A DNA stretch of 12,060 bases, taken from positions 1 to 12,060 of the forward strand of contig JAEYTV010000130.1 of NCBI GenBank assembly GCA_023433855.1, written 5' to 3'. The stretch's first letter is position 1. Each line of letters begins with the position of its first letter. This document shows positions 1 to 7,773 of the stretch, in pieces. A program made the translations under genes and the position numbers. Below the pieces are notes generated by a model. The model worked only from the letters and a program-made list of their open reading frames with translations, was not told where the DNA came from and ran no database searches. This stretch comes from Pseudomonadota bacterium. Lineage in GTDB: Bacteria; Pseudomonadota; Alphaproteobacteria; Rhizobiales; Rhizobiaceae.

Positions 1-161
1 AAACTCGGACGCTGGCCGCCCGGCAGAATGACGTCCACCATGGCCGGAAACTCTCCGGAAAGCAGGGCAAGGCACGCCGCCTTGCTTGCCGCAGCCGCAC
101 AGGTGCCCGTGGTCCAGCCCCGACGCAGGTTCTTGCTATCTGGTTCCTTGGCCGCTTTCAT
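1..161 (-). CDS. cbiD: CbiD, cobalt-precorrin-5B (C1)-methyltransferase, N-terminal fragment
   Basis: CbiD methylates C1 of the corrin ring during cobalamin synthesis. Only the first 53 codons lie in the window; the gene runs off the left edge. Read on the minus strand from the ATG at 161-159, the protein starts MKAAKEPDSKNLRRGWTTGT, then CAAAASKAACLALLSGEF, then a LPGGQR motif near residue 50. The RRGWTTGTCAAAA-KAA block and the following LPGG are the N-terminal hallmark of the CbiD family. An in-frame GTG at 197-195 is an alternative start; a TGA closes the frame further upstream. The ATG has only a weak ribosome-binding site. The gene is divergent from cobA with 53 bp between the starts. 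From family knowledge, many alphaproteobacteria use a CbiD-type enzyme where CobF acts in Pseudomonas denitrificans; that it does so here is inference. The plus-strand open frame over the same bases has no family likeness and is treated as an antisense shadow. Confidence 0.9.
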   Translation of the reverse strand, partial: MKAAKEPDSKNLRRGWTTGTCAAAASKAACLALLSGEFPAMVDVILPGGQRPS

Positions 162-168
162 GGCTGCT

Positions 169-197
169 TCTATATCCCGACCGAGGCCCAGCGTCAC
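169..197 (-). promoter_or_regulatory. Candidate promoter for cbiD
   Basis: On the minus strand GTGACG (197-192, four of six matches to TTGACA) and TATAGA (174-169) are separated by 17 bp. The -10 box ends 7 bases before the CbiD ATG, so transcription would start at or very near the start codon and the mRNA would be leaderless or nearly so. This fits the weak ribosome-binding site there. The match is modest and the region is only 53 bp, so this is tentative. Confidence 0.25.
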
Positions 198-214
198 CGG
201 TCAAAGGTCCGCAC

Positions 215-1006
215 ATGCCTGAAGTAACATTGAACACCATCGAAGCGATCGTCGCCGCTCCTGAATTTCAAAAGGGCCACGTATGGCTGGCGGGTGCCGG
301 CCCCGGACATCCGCGCTACCTGACGCTGGAAGTGGCCGACGCGCTGGCTCGGGCGGACGTTATCGTCCACGATGCACTCGTCTCCGACGGCGTGCTGTCG
401 CTCGCTAAGACAGCGGAGCTGATCTTCGTCGGCAAGCGCGGCGGCAGACCTTCGGTGGCGCAGGACGACATCACCACCAAGCTCATCGAGCTCGCAAAGG
501 CCGGCAACAGGGTGCTACGGCTGAAGGGTGGCGATCCCTTTGTCTTCGGCCGCGGCGGCGAGGAGGCGGAAGCGCTGGTCAAGGAGAACATCCCCTTCCG
601 TGTCCTGCCGGGCATGACCTCGGCGCTGGTGGCACTGGCCGCGGCGAATATTCCCGCCACCATGCGCGGCATCAGCCGCTCCATCACGCTGGCGACAGGC
701 CACGCGGCCGGTACGCCCGGAGATCTGGATTGGAAGGCATTCGCGAGGACCGGTGAACCCATCGTCATCTATATGGGCGTGAGCACCATCGGTTCGATCG
801 CCAGGCTGCTGATCGACGGCGGCCGCTCGCCGGACACCCCGGTCGCTGTGCTGATGTCGGCCACAACGCCGGAGGAGCGCACCATGACGGCAACGCTGGC
901 CACGGTAGAGGCGGAAGTGCAGCGGCAGAATTTCGCTGCACCCGCCCTGATCGTCATCGGCGGGATCGTCTCGATGCGGGCCGTGCTGTCGGGTCACGCG
1001 CGATGA
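215..1006 (+). CDS. cobA: Uroporphyrinogen-III C-methyltransferase (SUMT)
   Basis: This cytoplasmic enzyme uses two S-adenosylmethionines to methylate uroporphyrinogen III at C2 and C7, giving precorrin-2, the branch point toward cobalamin and siroheme. The start is placed at ATG 215 because AAAGGT lies about 6 bases upstream and longer versions of the frame would run antisense through cbiD. The product is 263 residues, close to the usual size for a single-domain SUMT. Visible motifs are the N-terminal GAGPGHP loop (27-33), GKRGG, the strongly conserved RLKGGDPFVFGRGGEE (102-117), PGMTSA, and an ATGH segment near the middle. Residue 32 is His where the family loop usually reads GPGDP, and the usual IPVTHRG reads IPATMRG. 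I recall the second variant from a rhizobial subgroup of CobA, so it is probably not a defect. It overlaps cobB by 4 bp (ATGA), so the two are very likely co-translated. Confidence 0.95.
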   Translation: MPEVTLNTIEAIVAAPEFQKGHVWLAGAGPGHPRYLTLEVADALARADVIVHDALVSDGVLSLAKTAELIFVGKRGGRPSVAQDDITTKLIELAKAGNRVLRLKGGDPFVFGRGGEEAEALVKENIPFRVLPGMTSALVALAAANIPATMRGISRSITLATGHAAGTPGDLDWKAFARTGEPIVIYMGVSTIGSIARLLIDGGRSPDTPVAVLMSATTPEERTMTATLATVEAEVQRQNFAAPALIVIGGIVSMRAVLSGHAR

Positions 1007-2316
1007 CGGCACGCGCGATCATCATCGGTGCGCCCCGTTCGGGCTCGGGCAAGACCAGCGTCACCATTGGCCTGCTCCGCGCCTTCGCCCGCCGCGGCAT
1101 TAAGGTTCGCGGCATCAAGACGGGGCCAGACTATATCGATCCCGGCTTCCATCAGGCCGCGACCCATCTCCCCGGCCTCAATCTCGACAGCTGGGCTATG
1201 GGGCCCGACCTCTTGAGACACTTGGCGCGAGCGCAGGCCGAAGATGCCGAACTCATCCTGATCGAAAGCGCCATGGGCCTGTTCGACGGCATCGTCACCG
1301 AGGCGAACCGGTCAGGCGCAGCCTCCGATCTGGCGCGGCTGTTCGGCGTGCCGGTCCTGCTGGTGCTTGATGTTTCCGGCCAATCCCAGACGGCGGCGGC
1401 GGTTGCCTGCGGGTTCATGCACTACGATCCCGGCGTGAGGATCGCCGCCTGCATCCTGAACCGTGCTGGCAGCGAACGGCACAAGAGACTCTCGGGGGAC
1501 GCGATCGAGAGGATCGGCTTGCCTGTCGTCGGCACGATCCTGCGCGACCCGACGCTGATCCTGCCCGAGCGGCATCTCGGCCTGGTCCAGGCAAGCGAAC
1601 ATCCTGAACTGGACGCACATATCGGGCGGCTGGCAGACGCCATGGAGCGATCGCTTGACCTCGACGCCATCTTCGCGGCGGCAGAACCGTTCAACATCCC
1701 CGCAGGCTCGCCCGCAAAGGCGTTGCCACCGCCCGGCCAGCGGATTGCGTTGGCACACGACGCGGCCTTCACCTTCCTCTATCCCCACATCCGGCGCGAA
1801 TGGCAGAGCATGGGTGCCGAGATCATTCCCTTCTCGCCGCTTGCCGACGAGCCGCCACCCGCTGATTGCGATGTCTGCTGGCTGCCGGGCGGGTATCCGG
1901 AGCTGCACCCGGGAAGGCTCGCCGCGGCGGAAACGTTCAAGCAGGGCATCAAGCGCTTCTCTGAAACCAAACCGGTTCACGGCGAATGCGGCGGCTACAT
2001 GGTGCTTGGCGAGACCTTGGAAGATGCCGAAGGGGTTACGCATGCCATGACCGGCCTCCTCTCCCATCGCACCAGCTTCGCCAAACGCAAGATGAATCTC
2101 GGTTACAGGCAGGCACGGCTGCTCGCCTCCAGCGGGATCGGCAACATAGGTGACCTGATCCGCGGTCACGAGTTTCATTATGCGCGCGTCATCGAGCCCG
2201 GATCCGACCAGCCGCTGGCAATCCTTTCAGACGGGCTCGGAACAGAAATTGGCCCGTCAGGCGGTTTCCGGGGTTACGTAACCGGAACATTTTTCCACGC
2301 GATCGCCCCCGTTTGA
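1003..2316 (+). CDS. cobB: Hydrogenobyrinic acid a,c-diamide synthase
   Basis: This cytoplasmic enzyme amidates the a and c side chains of hydrogenobyrinic acid (or cobyrinic acid), using ATP and glutamine, before cobalt insertion in the aerobic pathway. The product has 437 residues, typical of CobB/CbiA. The N-terminal half is a dethiobiotin-synthetase-like ATPase domain: P-loop GAPRSGSGKTS at 9-19, then KTGPDYIDPGFH, and an ESAMGLFDG segment near residues 88-96. The C-terminal half is a class-I (triad) glutamine amidotransferase: WLPGGYPELH, the nucleophile Cys329 in HGECGGYM, and the HEFHYA motif with His389 and His392. The start overlaps the cobA stop (ATGA) and has no strong ribosome-binding site of its own, which argues for translational coupling. 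No later cobalamin gene follows; the next gene lies 314 bp away and belongs to another system. Confidence 0.96.
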   Translation: MTARAIIIGAPRSGSGKTSVTIGLLRAFARRGIKVRGIKTGPDYIDPGFHQAATHLPGLNLDSWAMGPDLLRHLARAQAEDAELILIESAMGLFDGIVTEANRSGAASDLARLFGVPVLLVLDVSGQSQTAAAVACGFMHYDPGVRIAACILNRAGSERHKRLSGDAIERIGLPVVGTILRDPTLILPERHLGLVQASEHPELDAHIGRLADAMERSLDLDAIFAAAEPFNIPAGSPAKALPPPGQRIALAHDAAFTFLYPHIRREWQSMGAEIIPFSPLADEPPPADCDVCWLPGGYPELHPGRLAAAETFKQGIKRFSETKPVHGECGGYMVLGETLEDAEGVTHAMTGLLSHRTSFAKRKMNLGYRQARLLASSGIGNIGDLIRGHEFHYARVIEPGSDQPLAILSDGLGTEIGPSGGFRGYVTGTFFHAIAPV

Positions 2317-2630
2317 CGACTTGGATTTTCCCTGCGAGCCGGGAGAGACGTGTAAAAAGAGCTTGCGGATGCAGTCGCAGTGGGGTCACTTTATGTCGCA
2401 CAGGACGCAGCTTCGGACAGGCTTAGGCCCCTTAATCGTCGCCAAGACATCATAAAGGTATCGCTCGGGCCAAAACAACCAAGCAAACCGTAGCGGGCAG
2501 GAAAGGACAGAACCGGCAGCAACCGGAACATCCCCGGAATTGATAAGGGAGCGGCAAGCATTGGCTGAGGAAACCGCTGGTCGTCCTTCCCTATTTCACA
2601 TCAATGTCTAACGATAAAAGGAACAGGGGA
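2317..2630. other. Gene-free region between cobB and the peptide-uptake operon
   Basis: This 314-bp stretch holds no convincing gene. There is no strong terminator after cobB: the best hairpins have only 4-5 bp stems and no T-run. The second half is purine-rich and carries four copies of AACCG (from 2486, 2511, 2521 and 2572). The middle two are extended to AACCGG and sit exactly 10 bp apart. It must hold the promoter of the downstream operon unless transcription reads through from cobB, but I see no clear -35/-10 pair. A 28-codon frame from ATG 2369 to TAA 2455 has only a weak AAGAG upstream and is not called. Confidence 0.5.
2617..2622 (+). promoter_or_regulatory. Ribosome-binding site deciding the binding-protein start
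   Basis: AAAGGA lies 8 bases before ATG 2631. No comparable site precedes the in-frame ATG at 2604. Starting at 2631 also gives a normal-length twin-arginine signal peptide. Confidence 0.7.
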
Positions 2631-4220
2631 ATGAACGATTTCACAAAATATCTCGCTCGCCGCGTCACCACGGGCGGTATGGGTCGGCGCGAATTCTTAG
2701 GGCGCGCTATGGCTGCCGGAATGACGCTTACCGCCGCCACTCATCTTTTTGCGACAAGTGCTTCCGCGCAGGCCCCCAAGAAGGGCGGCAATCTCAAGCT
2801 GGGCCTCGAAGGCGGCGCCGCAACCGACTCCATCGATCCAGCCAAGGCCACGTCGCAAGTCATGTTCGCTGCGGTGCGCACCTGGGGCGACACCCTGGTG
2901 GAGACCGATCCGGAGACGCGCGCTCCTGTTCCCTCGCTTGCCGAATCCTGGGAGCCTTCCCCGGATGCCAGGATCTGGACCTTCAAGATCCGCAAGGGCG
3001 TGCAGTTCCACGACGGCAAGGAAATGACCACCGACGACGTGGTCGCAACGTTGAAGCGCCATAGCGACGACAAGACCCAATCGGGCGCTGCGGGGATGAT
3101 GAAGTCGATCACGACGATCGAAAACAAGGACGGCGACCTGGTCGTGACCCTTGATGCCGGCAATGCCGATCTGCCGGCAATCTTCACCGACTACCACCTG
3201 GTGATCCAACCAAACGGTGGCGTCGACAATCCGACGGCGGGCATAGGCACGGGCGCCTACAAGGTGAAGAGCTTCGAGCCCGGCGTTCGCATGACCTTCG
3301 AGAAGAACCCGAACGACTGGCGTTCAGACCGCGGCTTTGTGGACACGGTCGAAATCATCACCATGAACGATGCGACGGCTCGCATCGCCGCCCTTTCTTC
3401 CGGCCAGGTACAGTTCATCAACCGAGTTGACCCGAAAACCGTATCTCTCCTGACCCGCTCTCCGAACGTCCAGCTGCTGACGACGGCAGGCGGTGGCCAT
3501 TACGTTTTCATCATGCACTGTGACAAGGCGCCGTTCGACAACCTCGACCTCAGGATGGCGCTGAAATATGCGATCGATCGTGAGGAACTGGTCAAGCGCA
3601 TCCTCGGAGGTTATGGCAAGGTCGGCAACGACTTCCCCATCAACGATACCTATGCGCTCTTCCCCGAAGGCATCGAGCAACGGGCCTACGACCCGGACAA
3701 GGCAGCCTTCCACTACAAGAAATCGGGCCACAGCGGTCCCGTCCTTTTGCGCACCTCCGAGGTCGCATTCCCGGGCGCGGTCGATGCCTCCGTCCTCTTT
3801 CAGCAGAGCGCCAAGAAGGCCGGCATCGATATCGAGATCAAGCGGGAGCCGGGTGACGGCTACTGGTCGAACGTCTGGAACGTGCAGCCCTTCTCGGCTT
3901 CCTACTGGGGCAGCCGCGCCACCCAGGACCAGTTCTATTCCGGCGCCTACCTCTCGACCGCTGACTGGAATGATACGCGGTTCAAGAACGAGCGCTTCGA
4001 CAAGCTCCTGATCTCCGCCCGGGGCGAACTCGACGAGGCGAAGCGCAAGGAGATGTACCGCGAGATGGCCCTGCTGGTGCGCGACGAGGGAGGTACCATC
4101 CTTCCAATGTTCAACGATTTCGTCAATGCCGCCACCAAGAAGGTCCAGGGCTATGTCAGCGACATCGGCAACGACATGTCAAACGGCTATGTCGCGACGC
4201 GCGTCTGGCTGGACGCCTGA
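2631..4220 (+). CDS. Peptide-type ABC transporter substrate-binding protein, family 5, Tat-exported
   Basis: This is a periplasmic binding protein of the DppA/OppA/NikA class (SBP_bac_5). It captures the substrate and hands it to the permeases encoded next. From ATG 2631 it is 529 residues long, normal for the family. The N-terminus carries a twin-arginine motif, GRREFLG (18-24), a short hydrophobic stretch, and an Ala-X-Ala site near residues 44-48, so export should be by the Tat pathway as a folded protein. The mature part opens with the GG-LKLGLEGG strand. It then shows the family signature around residues 103-140 (LAESWEPSPDARIWTFKIRK followed by FHDGKEMTTDDV), and later the DNLDLRMALKYAIDRE segment. 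An in-frame ATG at 2604 would add 9 residues but lacks a ribosome-binding site. It heads the operon. The ligand cannot be read from sequence; dipeptides, oligopeptides, modified peptides, opine-like compounds or metal chelates are all bound by relatives. The hydrolase at the operon end favours an organic ester or amide. Confidence 0.93.
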   Translation: MNDFTKYLARRVTTGGMGRREFLGRAMAAGMTLTAATHLFATSASAQAPKKGGNLKLGLEGGAATDSIDPAKATSQVMFAAVRTWGDTLVETDPETRAPVPSLAESWEPSPDARIWTFKIRKGVQFHDGKEMTTDDVVATLKRHSDDKTQSGAAGMMKSITTIENKDGDLVVTLDAGNADLPAIFTDYHLVIQPNGGVDNPTAGIGTGAYKVKSFEPGVRMTFEKNPNDWRSDRGFVDTVEIITMNDATARIAALSSGQVQFINRVDPKTVSLLTRSPNVQLLTTAGGGHYVFIMHCDKAPFDNLDLRMALKYAIDREELVKRILGGYGKVGNDFPINDTYALFPEGIEQRAYDPDKAAFHYKKSGHSGPVLLRTSEVAFPGAVDASVLFQQSAKKAGIDIEIKREPGDGYWSNVWNVQPFSASYWGSRATQDQFYSGAYLSTADWNDTRFKNERFDKLLISARGELDEAKRKEMYREMALLVRDEGGTILPMFNDFVNAATKKVQGYVSDIGNDMSNGYVATRVWLDA

Positions 4221-4254
4221 TCCGACACGGTCGTCTGCGCCTCGATGAGTTGCC

Positions 4255-4277
4255 GGATCGCGGAGCTTCCGCGGTCC
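4255..4277 (+). other. Stem-loop between binding protein and permease genes
   Basis: A 10-bp stem (GGATCGCGGA at 4255-4264, TCCGCGGTCC at 4268-4277, one G-T wobble) closes a 3-base loop, GCT. It starts 34 bp after the binding-protein stop and ends 29 bp before the permease ATG. The downstream bases are only mildly T-rich, so it is not a clear terminator. In many ABC operons such a structure protects the 3' end of the binding-protein mRNA, or partly ends transcription, so that the binding protein outnumbers the membrane parts. That role is inferred here. Confidence 0.65.
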
Positions 4278-4306
4278 CTTGTTTGTCTCCGAAACAGGAT
4301 CGCGCC

Positions 4307-5314
4307 ATGTCCAATCCAGCGCAGGCCGGTGAACCGCCGCGCCGCAGCCTGAGGGAGCGAGTTCCCCTGCCGTCACTCATCTTCGAGCGCTTTGTGCTGT
4401 CGCTCGTCTTGTTGTTTGCCGTATCCGTACTGATCTTCGCAGGGGTGGAAGCCCTGCCCGGTGACTTTGCCAGCACCTATCTGGGTCAGTCGGCAACGCC
4501 TCAGGCGGTCGCCAACATCCGAAGCGAACTGGGTCTCGATAGACCAGTCCTCACGCGTTATTTTTCCTGGCTTGGAGGAGTGGCTCAGGGCGATTTCGGC
4601 ACATCCTGGGCGAGCCGGAACTCTGTCTCTGAACAGGTCGGCAACCGGCTCGGCAATTCCCTGTTTCTTGCCGGGTTCGCGGCAATCATCGCTGTGCCGC
4701 TGGCCGTTGGCCTTGGTATGCTTTCCGTCCATTTCCGGGATCGCATGCCTGACAAGATCATCAACGTGATCTCGCTTGCCGCCATCTCCTTGCCCGAGTT
4801 CTTCATTGGCTACCTGCTGATCCTCTATTTTGCGGTCAATTTCGGCGTCGCCACGTTTCCCGCGACCGTTTACGAGGGCATGGGCCTCCTTGACCGGCTC
4901 AAGGCCATCGCGCTTCCGACCGCAACTCTCGTCCTCGTTGTCCTCGCGCATATGATGCGTATGACACGTGCGGCGATTCTCTCTGTGATGTCCTCCGCCT
5001 ACATGGAAACGGCGGAGCTGAAGGGCCTTTCCGGCTGGCGTGCGATCGTCAGGCATGCCGCCCCGAATGCGCTTGCGCCGATCATCAACGTCGTGGCCCT
5101 CAATCTGGCCTACCTCGTGGTAGGTGTCGTGGTGGTTGAGGTTGTCTTCGTTTATCCTGGCATGGGCCAATACATGGTAGATGCCGTGACGGTGCGCGAT
5201 ATGCCGGTGGTGCAGGCCTGCGGGCTGATCTTCGCAGCAGTCTATATCCTCCTGAACATGCTGGCGGATATTCTCGCGATTATCGCCAATCCCAGACTGA
5301 GGCATCCCCGATGA
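4307..5314 (+). CDS. ABC transporter permease, DppB/OppB type
   Basis: This inner-membrane permease is one of two membrane subunits forming the channel of the peptide-type importer. From ATG 4307 it has 335 residues, usual for DppB; ACAGGA about 8 bases upstream supports this start over an in-frame ATG 19 codons earlier. The first hydrophobic segment is at about residues 28-47, followed by the family's periplasmic stretch with ALPGDFA, a LGLDRPVLTRYFSWL segment and GDFGTSW. About five further membrane segments follow. The cytoplasmic EAA-type coupling loop, which contacts the ATPase, begins at 234 (ETAELKG) and continues to HAAPNALAPI. The C-terminal VVVVEVVFVYPGMGQ block is typical of the B subunit. 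The stop overlaps the next permease start by 4 bp (ATGA). Confidence 0.95.
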   Translation: MSNPAQAGEPPRRSLRERVPLPSLIFERFVLSLVLLFAVSVLIFAGVEALPGDFASTYLGQSATPQAVANIRSELGLDRPVLTRYFSWLGGVAQGDFGTSWASRNSVSEQVGNRLGNSLFLAGFAAIIAVPLAVGLGMLSVHFRDRMPDKIINVISLAAISLPEFFIGYLLILYFAVNFGVATFPATVYEGMGLLDRLKAIALPTATLVLVVLAHMMRMTRAAILSVMSSAYMETAELKGLSGWRAIVRHAAPNALAPIINVVALNLAYLVVGVVVVEVVFVYPGMGQYMVDAVTVRDMPVVQACGLIFAAVYILLNMLADILAIIANPRLRHPR

Positions 5315-6138
5315 GGCTCAGGGAAATCCCCATCACGGCCTGGATCGGTATCTTGGGCATCCTGCTGGCCATCTTCTGCGCCATCTTCGCCCCATTCATC
5401 GCACCCTATGGCGAGACGGAAGTGGTCGGCGGGGTCTGGCAGCCGGCCGACTCCGATTTTTTCTTCGGCCTCGATAATCTTGGCCGCGACATCCTCTCCC
5501 GGTTGATCTATGGCGCGCGCACCACACTCTTCGTGGCCTTTGCGGCCACGCTCATATCGTTCTCGCTGGGCATTGTCTTGAGCTTTGTAGCGGCGGTTTC
5601 CGGCGGTTTCATCGATACCGCATTCTCCCGTTTCAACGACCTCATGATGTCGATCCCGACCCTCATCTTCGCCTTGGTCGTCCTTGCCGTTCTGCCGCAG
5701 CATCTGCTCATCCTGATCCTTGTGATGGCCGTCCTCGATTCTACGCGCGTCTACCGGCTCGGTAGGGCAGTAGCCCTCGACGTCGCCGTGATGGAATTCG
5801 TGGAGGCGGCGAAACTCCGTGGCGAAGGCAAGACCTGGATCATCTTCCGGGAGATCCTGCCTAATACCCTTTCTCCGCTGCTGGCGGAATTTGGCCTGCG
5901 CTTTGCTTTTGCGATCCTGTTCCTGTCCACCCTTTCCTTCCTCGGGCTCGGCGTTCAGCCTCCGGCGGCCGACTGGGGCGGCATGGTGAAGGACAACAAG
6001 GACGGCATCATCTTCGGCGTCTCGGCGGCGCTTGTGCCAGGCACGGCGATCGCGGCACTCGCCGTATCCGTGAACCTCGTGGTCGACTGGTTGTTGAAAC
6101 GGACGTCAAGCCTGAAGGGGGGGCGGGGAGATGCCTGA
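5311..6138 (+). CDS. ABC transporter permease, DppC/OppC type
   Basis: This is the second inner-membrane subunit of the same importer. It is 275 residues long, at the short end of the DppC range because the cytoplasmic N-terminal tail before the first membrane segment (about 9-32) is brief. Family landmarks are GLDNLGRDILSRLIYGAR after the first segment, the EAA coupling loop at 165-171 (EAAKLRG) leading to EILPNTLSPL, and FLSTLSFLGLGVQPP-ADWG near the C-terminus. About six membrane segments are visible. The ATGA overlap with the upstream permease and the 8-bp overlap with the ATPase gene indicate tightly coupled translation and fixed subunit ratios. Confidence 0.95.
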   Translation: MRLREIPITAWIGILGILLAIFCAIFAPFIAPYGETEVVGGVWQPADSDFFFGLDNLGRDILSRLIYGARTTLFVAFAATLISFSLGIVLSFVAAVSGGFIDTAFSRFNDLMMSIPTLIFALVVLAVLPQHLLILILVMAVLDSTRVYRLGRAVALDVAVMEFVEAAKLRGEGKTWIIFREILPNTLSPLLAEFGLRFAFAILFLSTLSFLGLGVQPPAADWGGMVKDNKDGIIFGVSAALVPGTAIAALAVSVNLVVDWLLKRTSSLKGGRGDA

Positions 6139-7762
6139 ACTCTTGTCGGTGTGGAACCTGCGAATCGAGGCTACCAGCTATCCTCCAGGCGAGCCGCCGA
6201 AGCGTATCACCATCGTCGACGGCGTCTCCTTCGATCTCCAGAGGGGCAGGGTCCTCGGCCTGATCGGCGAATCCGGCGCCGGCAAGTCGACGATCGGGCT
6301 TGCGGCACTGGCATACGGGCGCGGCGGTGCCGAGATCACCGGCGGCGAGGTCAATCTCGACGGCACCAATATTCTGGCGCTTGGCAAGGGCGGCATTCGA
6401 ACGTTGCGCGGCGCGCGCGTCTGTTACGTTGCCCAATCGGCGGCGGCAGCCTTCAATCCGGCGCACCGGCTGGGGGACCAGGTGATCGAGGCATCGGTCA
6501 AACATGGGTTGATGACCAAACAGGAGGCACGCAAGCGGGCTCTCTACCTGTTCCAGGTGCTGGGGCTGCCCCAGCCGGAGAGCTTTGGAGACCGCTTTCC
6601 CCATCAGGTATCAGGCGGCCAGCTGCAACGCGCCATGACCGCCATGGCTCTTTGTTCGAACCCGGAGCTGATCGTATTCGACGAGCCGACCACCGCACTC
6701 GACGTGACCACCCAGATTGATGTTCTCGCAGCGATCAAGCACGCGATCGAAGAAACGGGAACCGCAGCGCTCTACATCACCCATGACCTTGCGGTGGTCG
6801 CCCAGATCTCAGACGACATCATGGTCCTCCGCAACGGGAAAATGGTGGAGTACGGGCCGGTACGGCAGATCATCGAGGCCCCAAGGCAGGATTACACCCG
6901 TGCGCTGGTGAATGTCCGTCAGGCAGCACGAGAGGAAGCGCCGGACCAGACCGTGGCTCTGCTCAAGGTCGACAATGTCAGCGCGCAGTACTCGAACGGC
7001 TTCAAGGTCCTCCACGGGGTTTCGCTGCATCTCTGCAAAGGCCAGACCCTTGCCGTGGTTGGCGAATCGGGGTCCGGCAAATCTACCCTGGCGCGGGTCA
7101 TTACCGGGCTCCTTCCACCCAGTGAGGGGAAAATCACCTTTGAGGACGGACCCCTGACACCAGCCCTCAAGAACCGGTCACGGGAAGAACTCCGGCGCAT
7201 ACAGCTGATCTACCAGATGGCTGACACTGCCATGAACCCCCGTCAGACGGTGCGCGACATCATCGGGCGCCCGCTGACCTTCTATTACGGCTTGCGAGGC
7301 GCGGCAAAAACCGCACGCGTCAAGGAGCTGCTCGACCAGATCGAGATGGGCAACGGTTTCATCGACCGCTATCCGGCCGAGCTGTCGGGGGGCCAGAAGC
7401 AACGGGTCGCGATCGCTCGCGCGCTCGCAGCCAAGCCGGAGCTCATCCTATGCGACGAGCCAACCTCGGCTCTCGATCCGCTGGTAGCCGAAGGCATCCT
7501 GAAGTTGCTGATGAGGCTGCAGGAAGACCAGCAACTTTCCTACGTGTTCATCACCCACGACATTGCCATAGTGCGCGCGATTGCCGATTCCGTCGCGGTG
7601 ATGCACCGCGGACGCCTAGTGCGCTTCGGACCGAAGTCCCAGGCGCTGTCCCCACCTTTCGATGCCTATACCGACCTCCTTCTCAAGTCTGTACCCGAGA
7701 TGAGGCTCGGATGGCTGGAACAGGTATTGGCCACCCGCCGCATGGAAAGCGCGGGCAACTAA
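6131..7762 (+). CDS. Fused double-cassette ABC transporter ATPase (DppD-DppF type)
   Basis: This cytoplasmic ATPase powers the importer; both nucleotide-binding domains, often two separate genes (dppD and dppF), are in one 543-residue chain. Cassette 1 has Walker A GESGAGKST at 46-54, signature VSGGQLQR at 160-167, Walker B ending in Asp184-Glu185, and an ITHD switch histidine. Cassette 2 has Walker A GESGSGKST at 311-319, signature LSGGQKQR at 418-425, Walker B with Asp442-Glu443, and another ITHD. Each is followed by the oligopeptide-transporter C-terminal motif (DYTRALV after the first, AYTDLLL after the second). All catalytic residues are present in both halves, so both sites should be active. 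GGGGAG just before ATG 6131 supports the start, which lies 8 bp inside the upstream permease gene. Fused ATPases of this kind are common in rhizobia. Confidence 0.96.
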   Translation: MPELLSVWNLRIEATSYPPGEPPKRITIVDGVSFDLQRGRVLGLIGESGAGKSTIGLAALAYGRGGAEITGGEVNLDGTNILALGKGGIRTLRGARVCYVAQSAAAAFNPAHRLGDQVIEASVKHGLMTKQEARKRALYLFQVLGLPQPESFGDRFPHQVSGGQLQRAMTAMALCSNPELIVFDEPTTALDVTTQIDVLAAIKHAIEETGTAALYITHDLAVVAQISDDIMVLRNGKMVEYGPVRQIIEAPRQDYTRALVNVRQAAREEAPDQTVALLKVDNVSAQYSNGFKVLHGVSLHLCKGQTLAVVGESGSGKSTLARVITGLLPPSEGKITFEDGPLTPALKNRSREELRRIQLIYQMADTAMNPRQTVRDIIGRPLTFYYGLRGAAKTARVKELLDQIEMGNGFIDRYPAELSGGQKQRVAIARALAAKPELILCDEPTSALDPLVAEGILKLLMRLQEDQQLSYVFITHDIAIVRAIADSVAVMHRGRLVRFGPKSQALSPPFDAYTDLLLKSVPEMRLGWLEQVLATRRMESAGN

Positions 7763-7773
7763 GATCCCTTCAA

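Noticed and set aside
28..222. Plus-strand 64-residue open frame starting at ATG 28
   Set aside because: The opposite strand encodes recognisable CbiD across the same bases; the plus frame shows no family motif and is an antisense shadow.
1312..2178. 288-residue minus-strand open frame inside cobB
   Set aside because: It is antisense to a fully conserved CobB with both catalytic domains; no motif or ribosome-binding site was seen.
2369..2455. 28-codon open frame in the cobB-importer gap, possible leader peptide
   Set aside because: Only a weak AAGAG upstream, no attenuator-like hairpin after it, and no recognisable composition; chance frames of this size are common.
2317..2603. Cobalamin riboswitch near the B12 genes
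   Set aside because: No B12-box-like sequence or the expected multi-stem layout was recognised, and the 53-bp gap before cobA is too short to hold one.
4373..5305. 310-residue minus-strand open frame rich in His, Asp and Glu
   Set aside because: It lies wholly antisense to the first permease gene; its composition is what a hydrophobic membrane-protein gene gives in reverse.
2631..7762. Nickel/cobalt importer (Nik-type) feeding the neighbouring cobalamin genes
   Set aside because: NikA-type proteins are in the same family, so it was considered. A 314-bp gap separates the operon from cobB and the operon ends with a CocE-type hydrolase, which fits organic substrates better. Not fully excluded.
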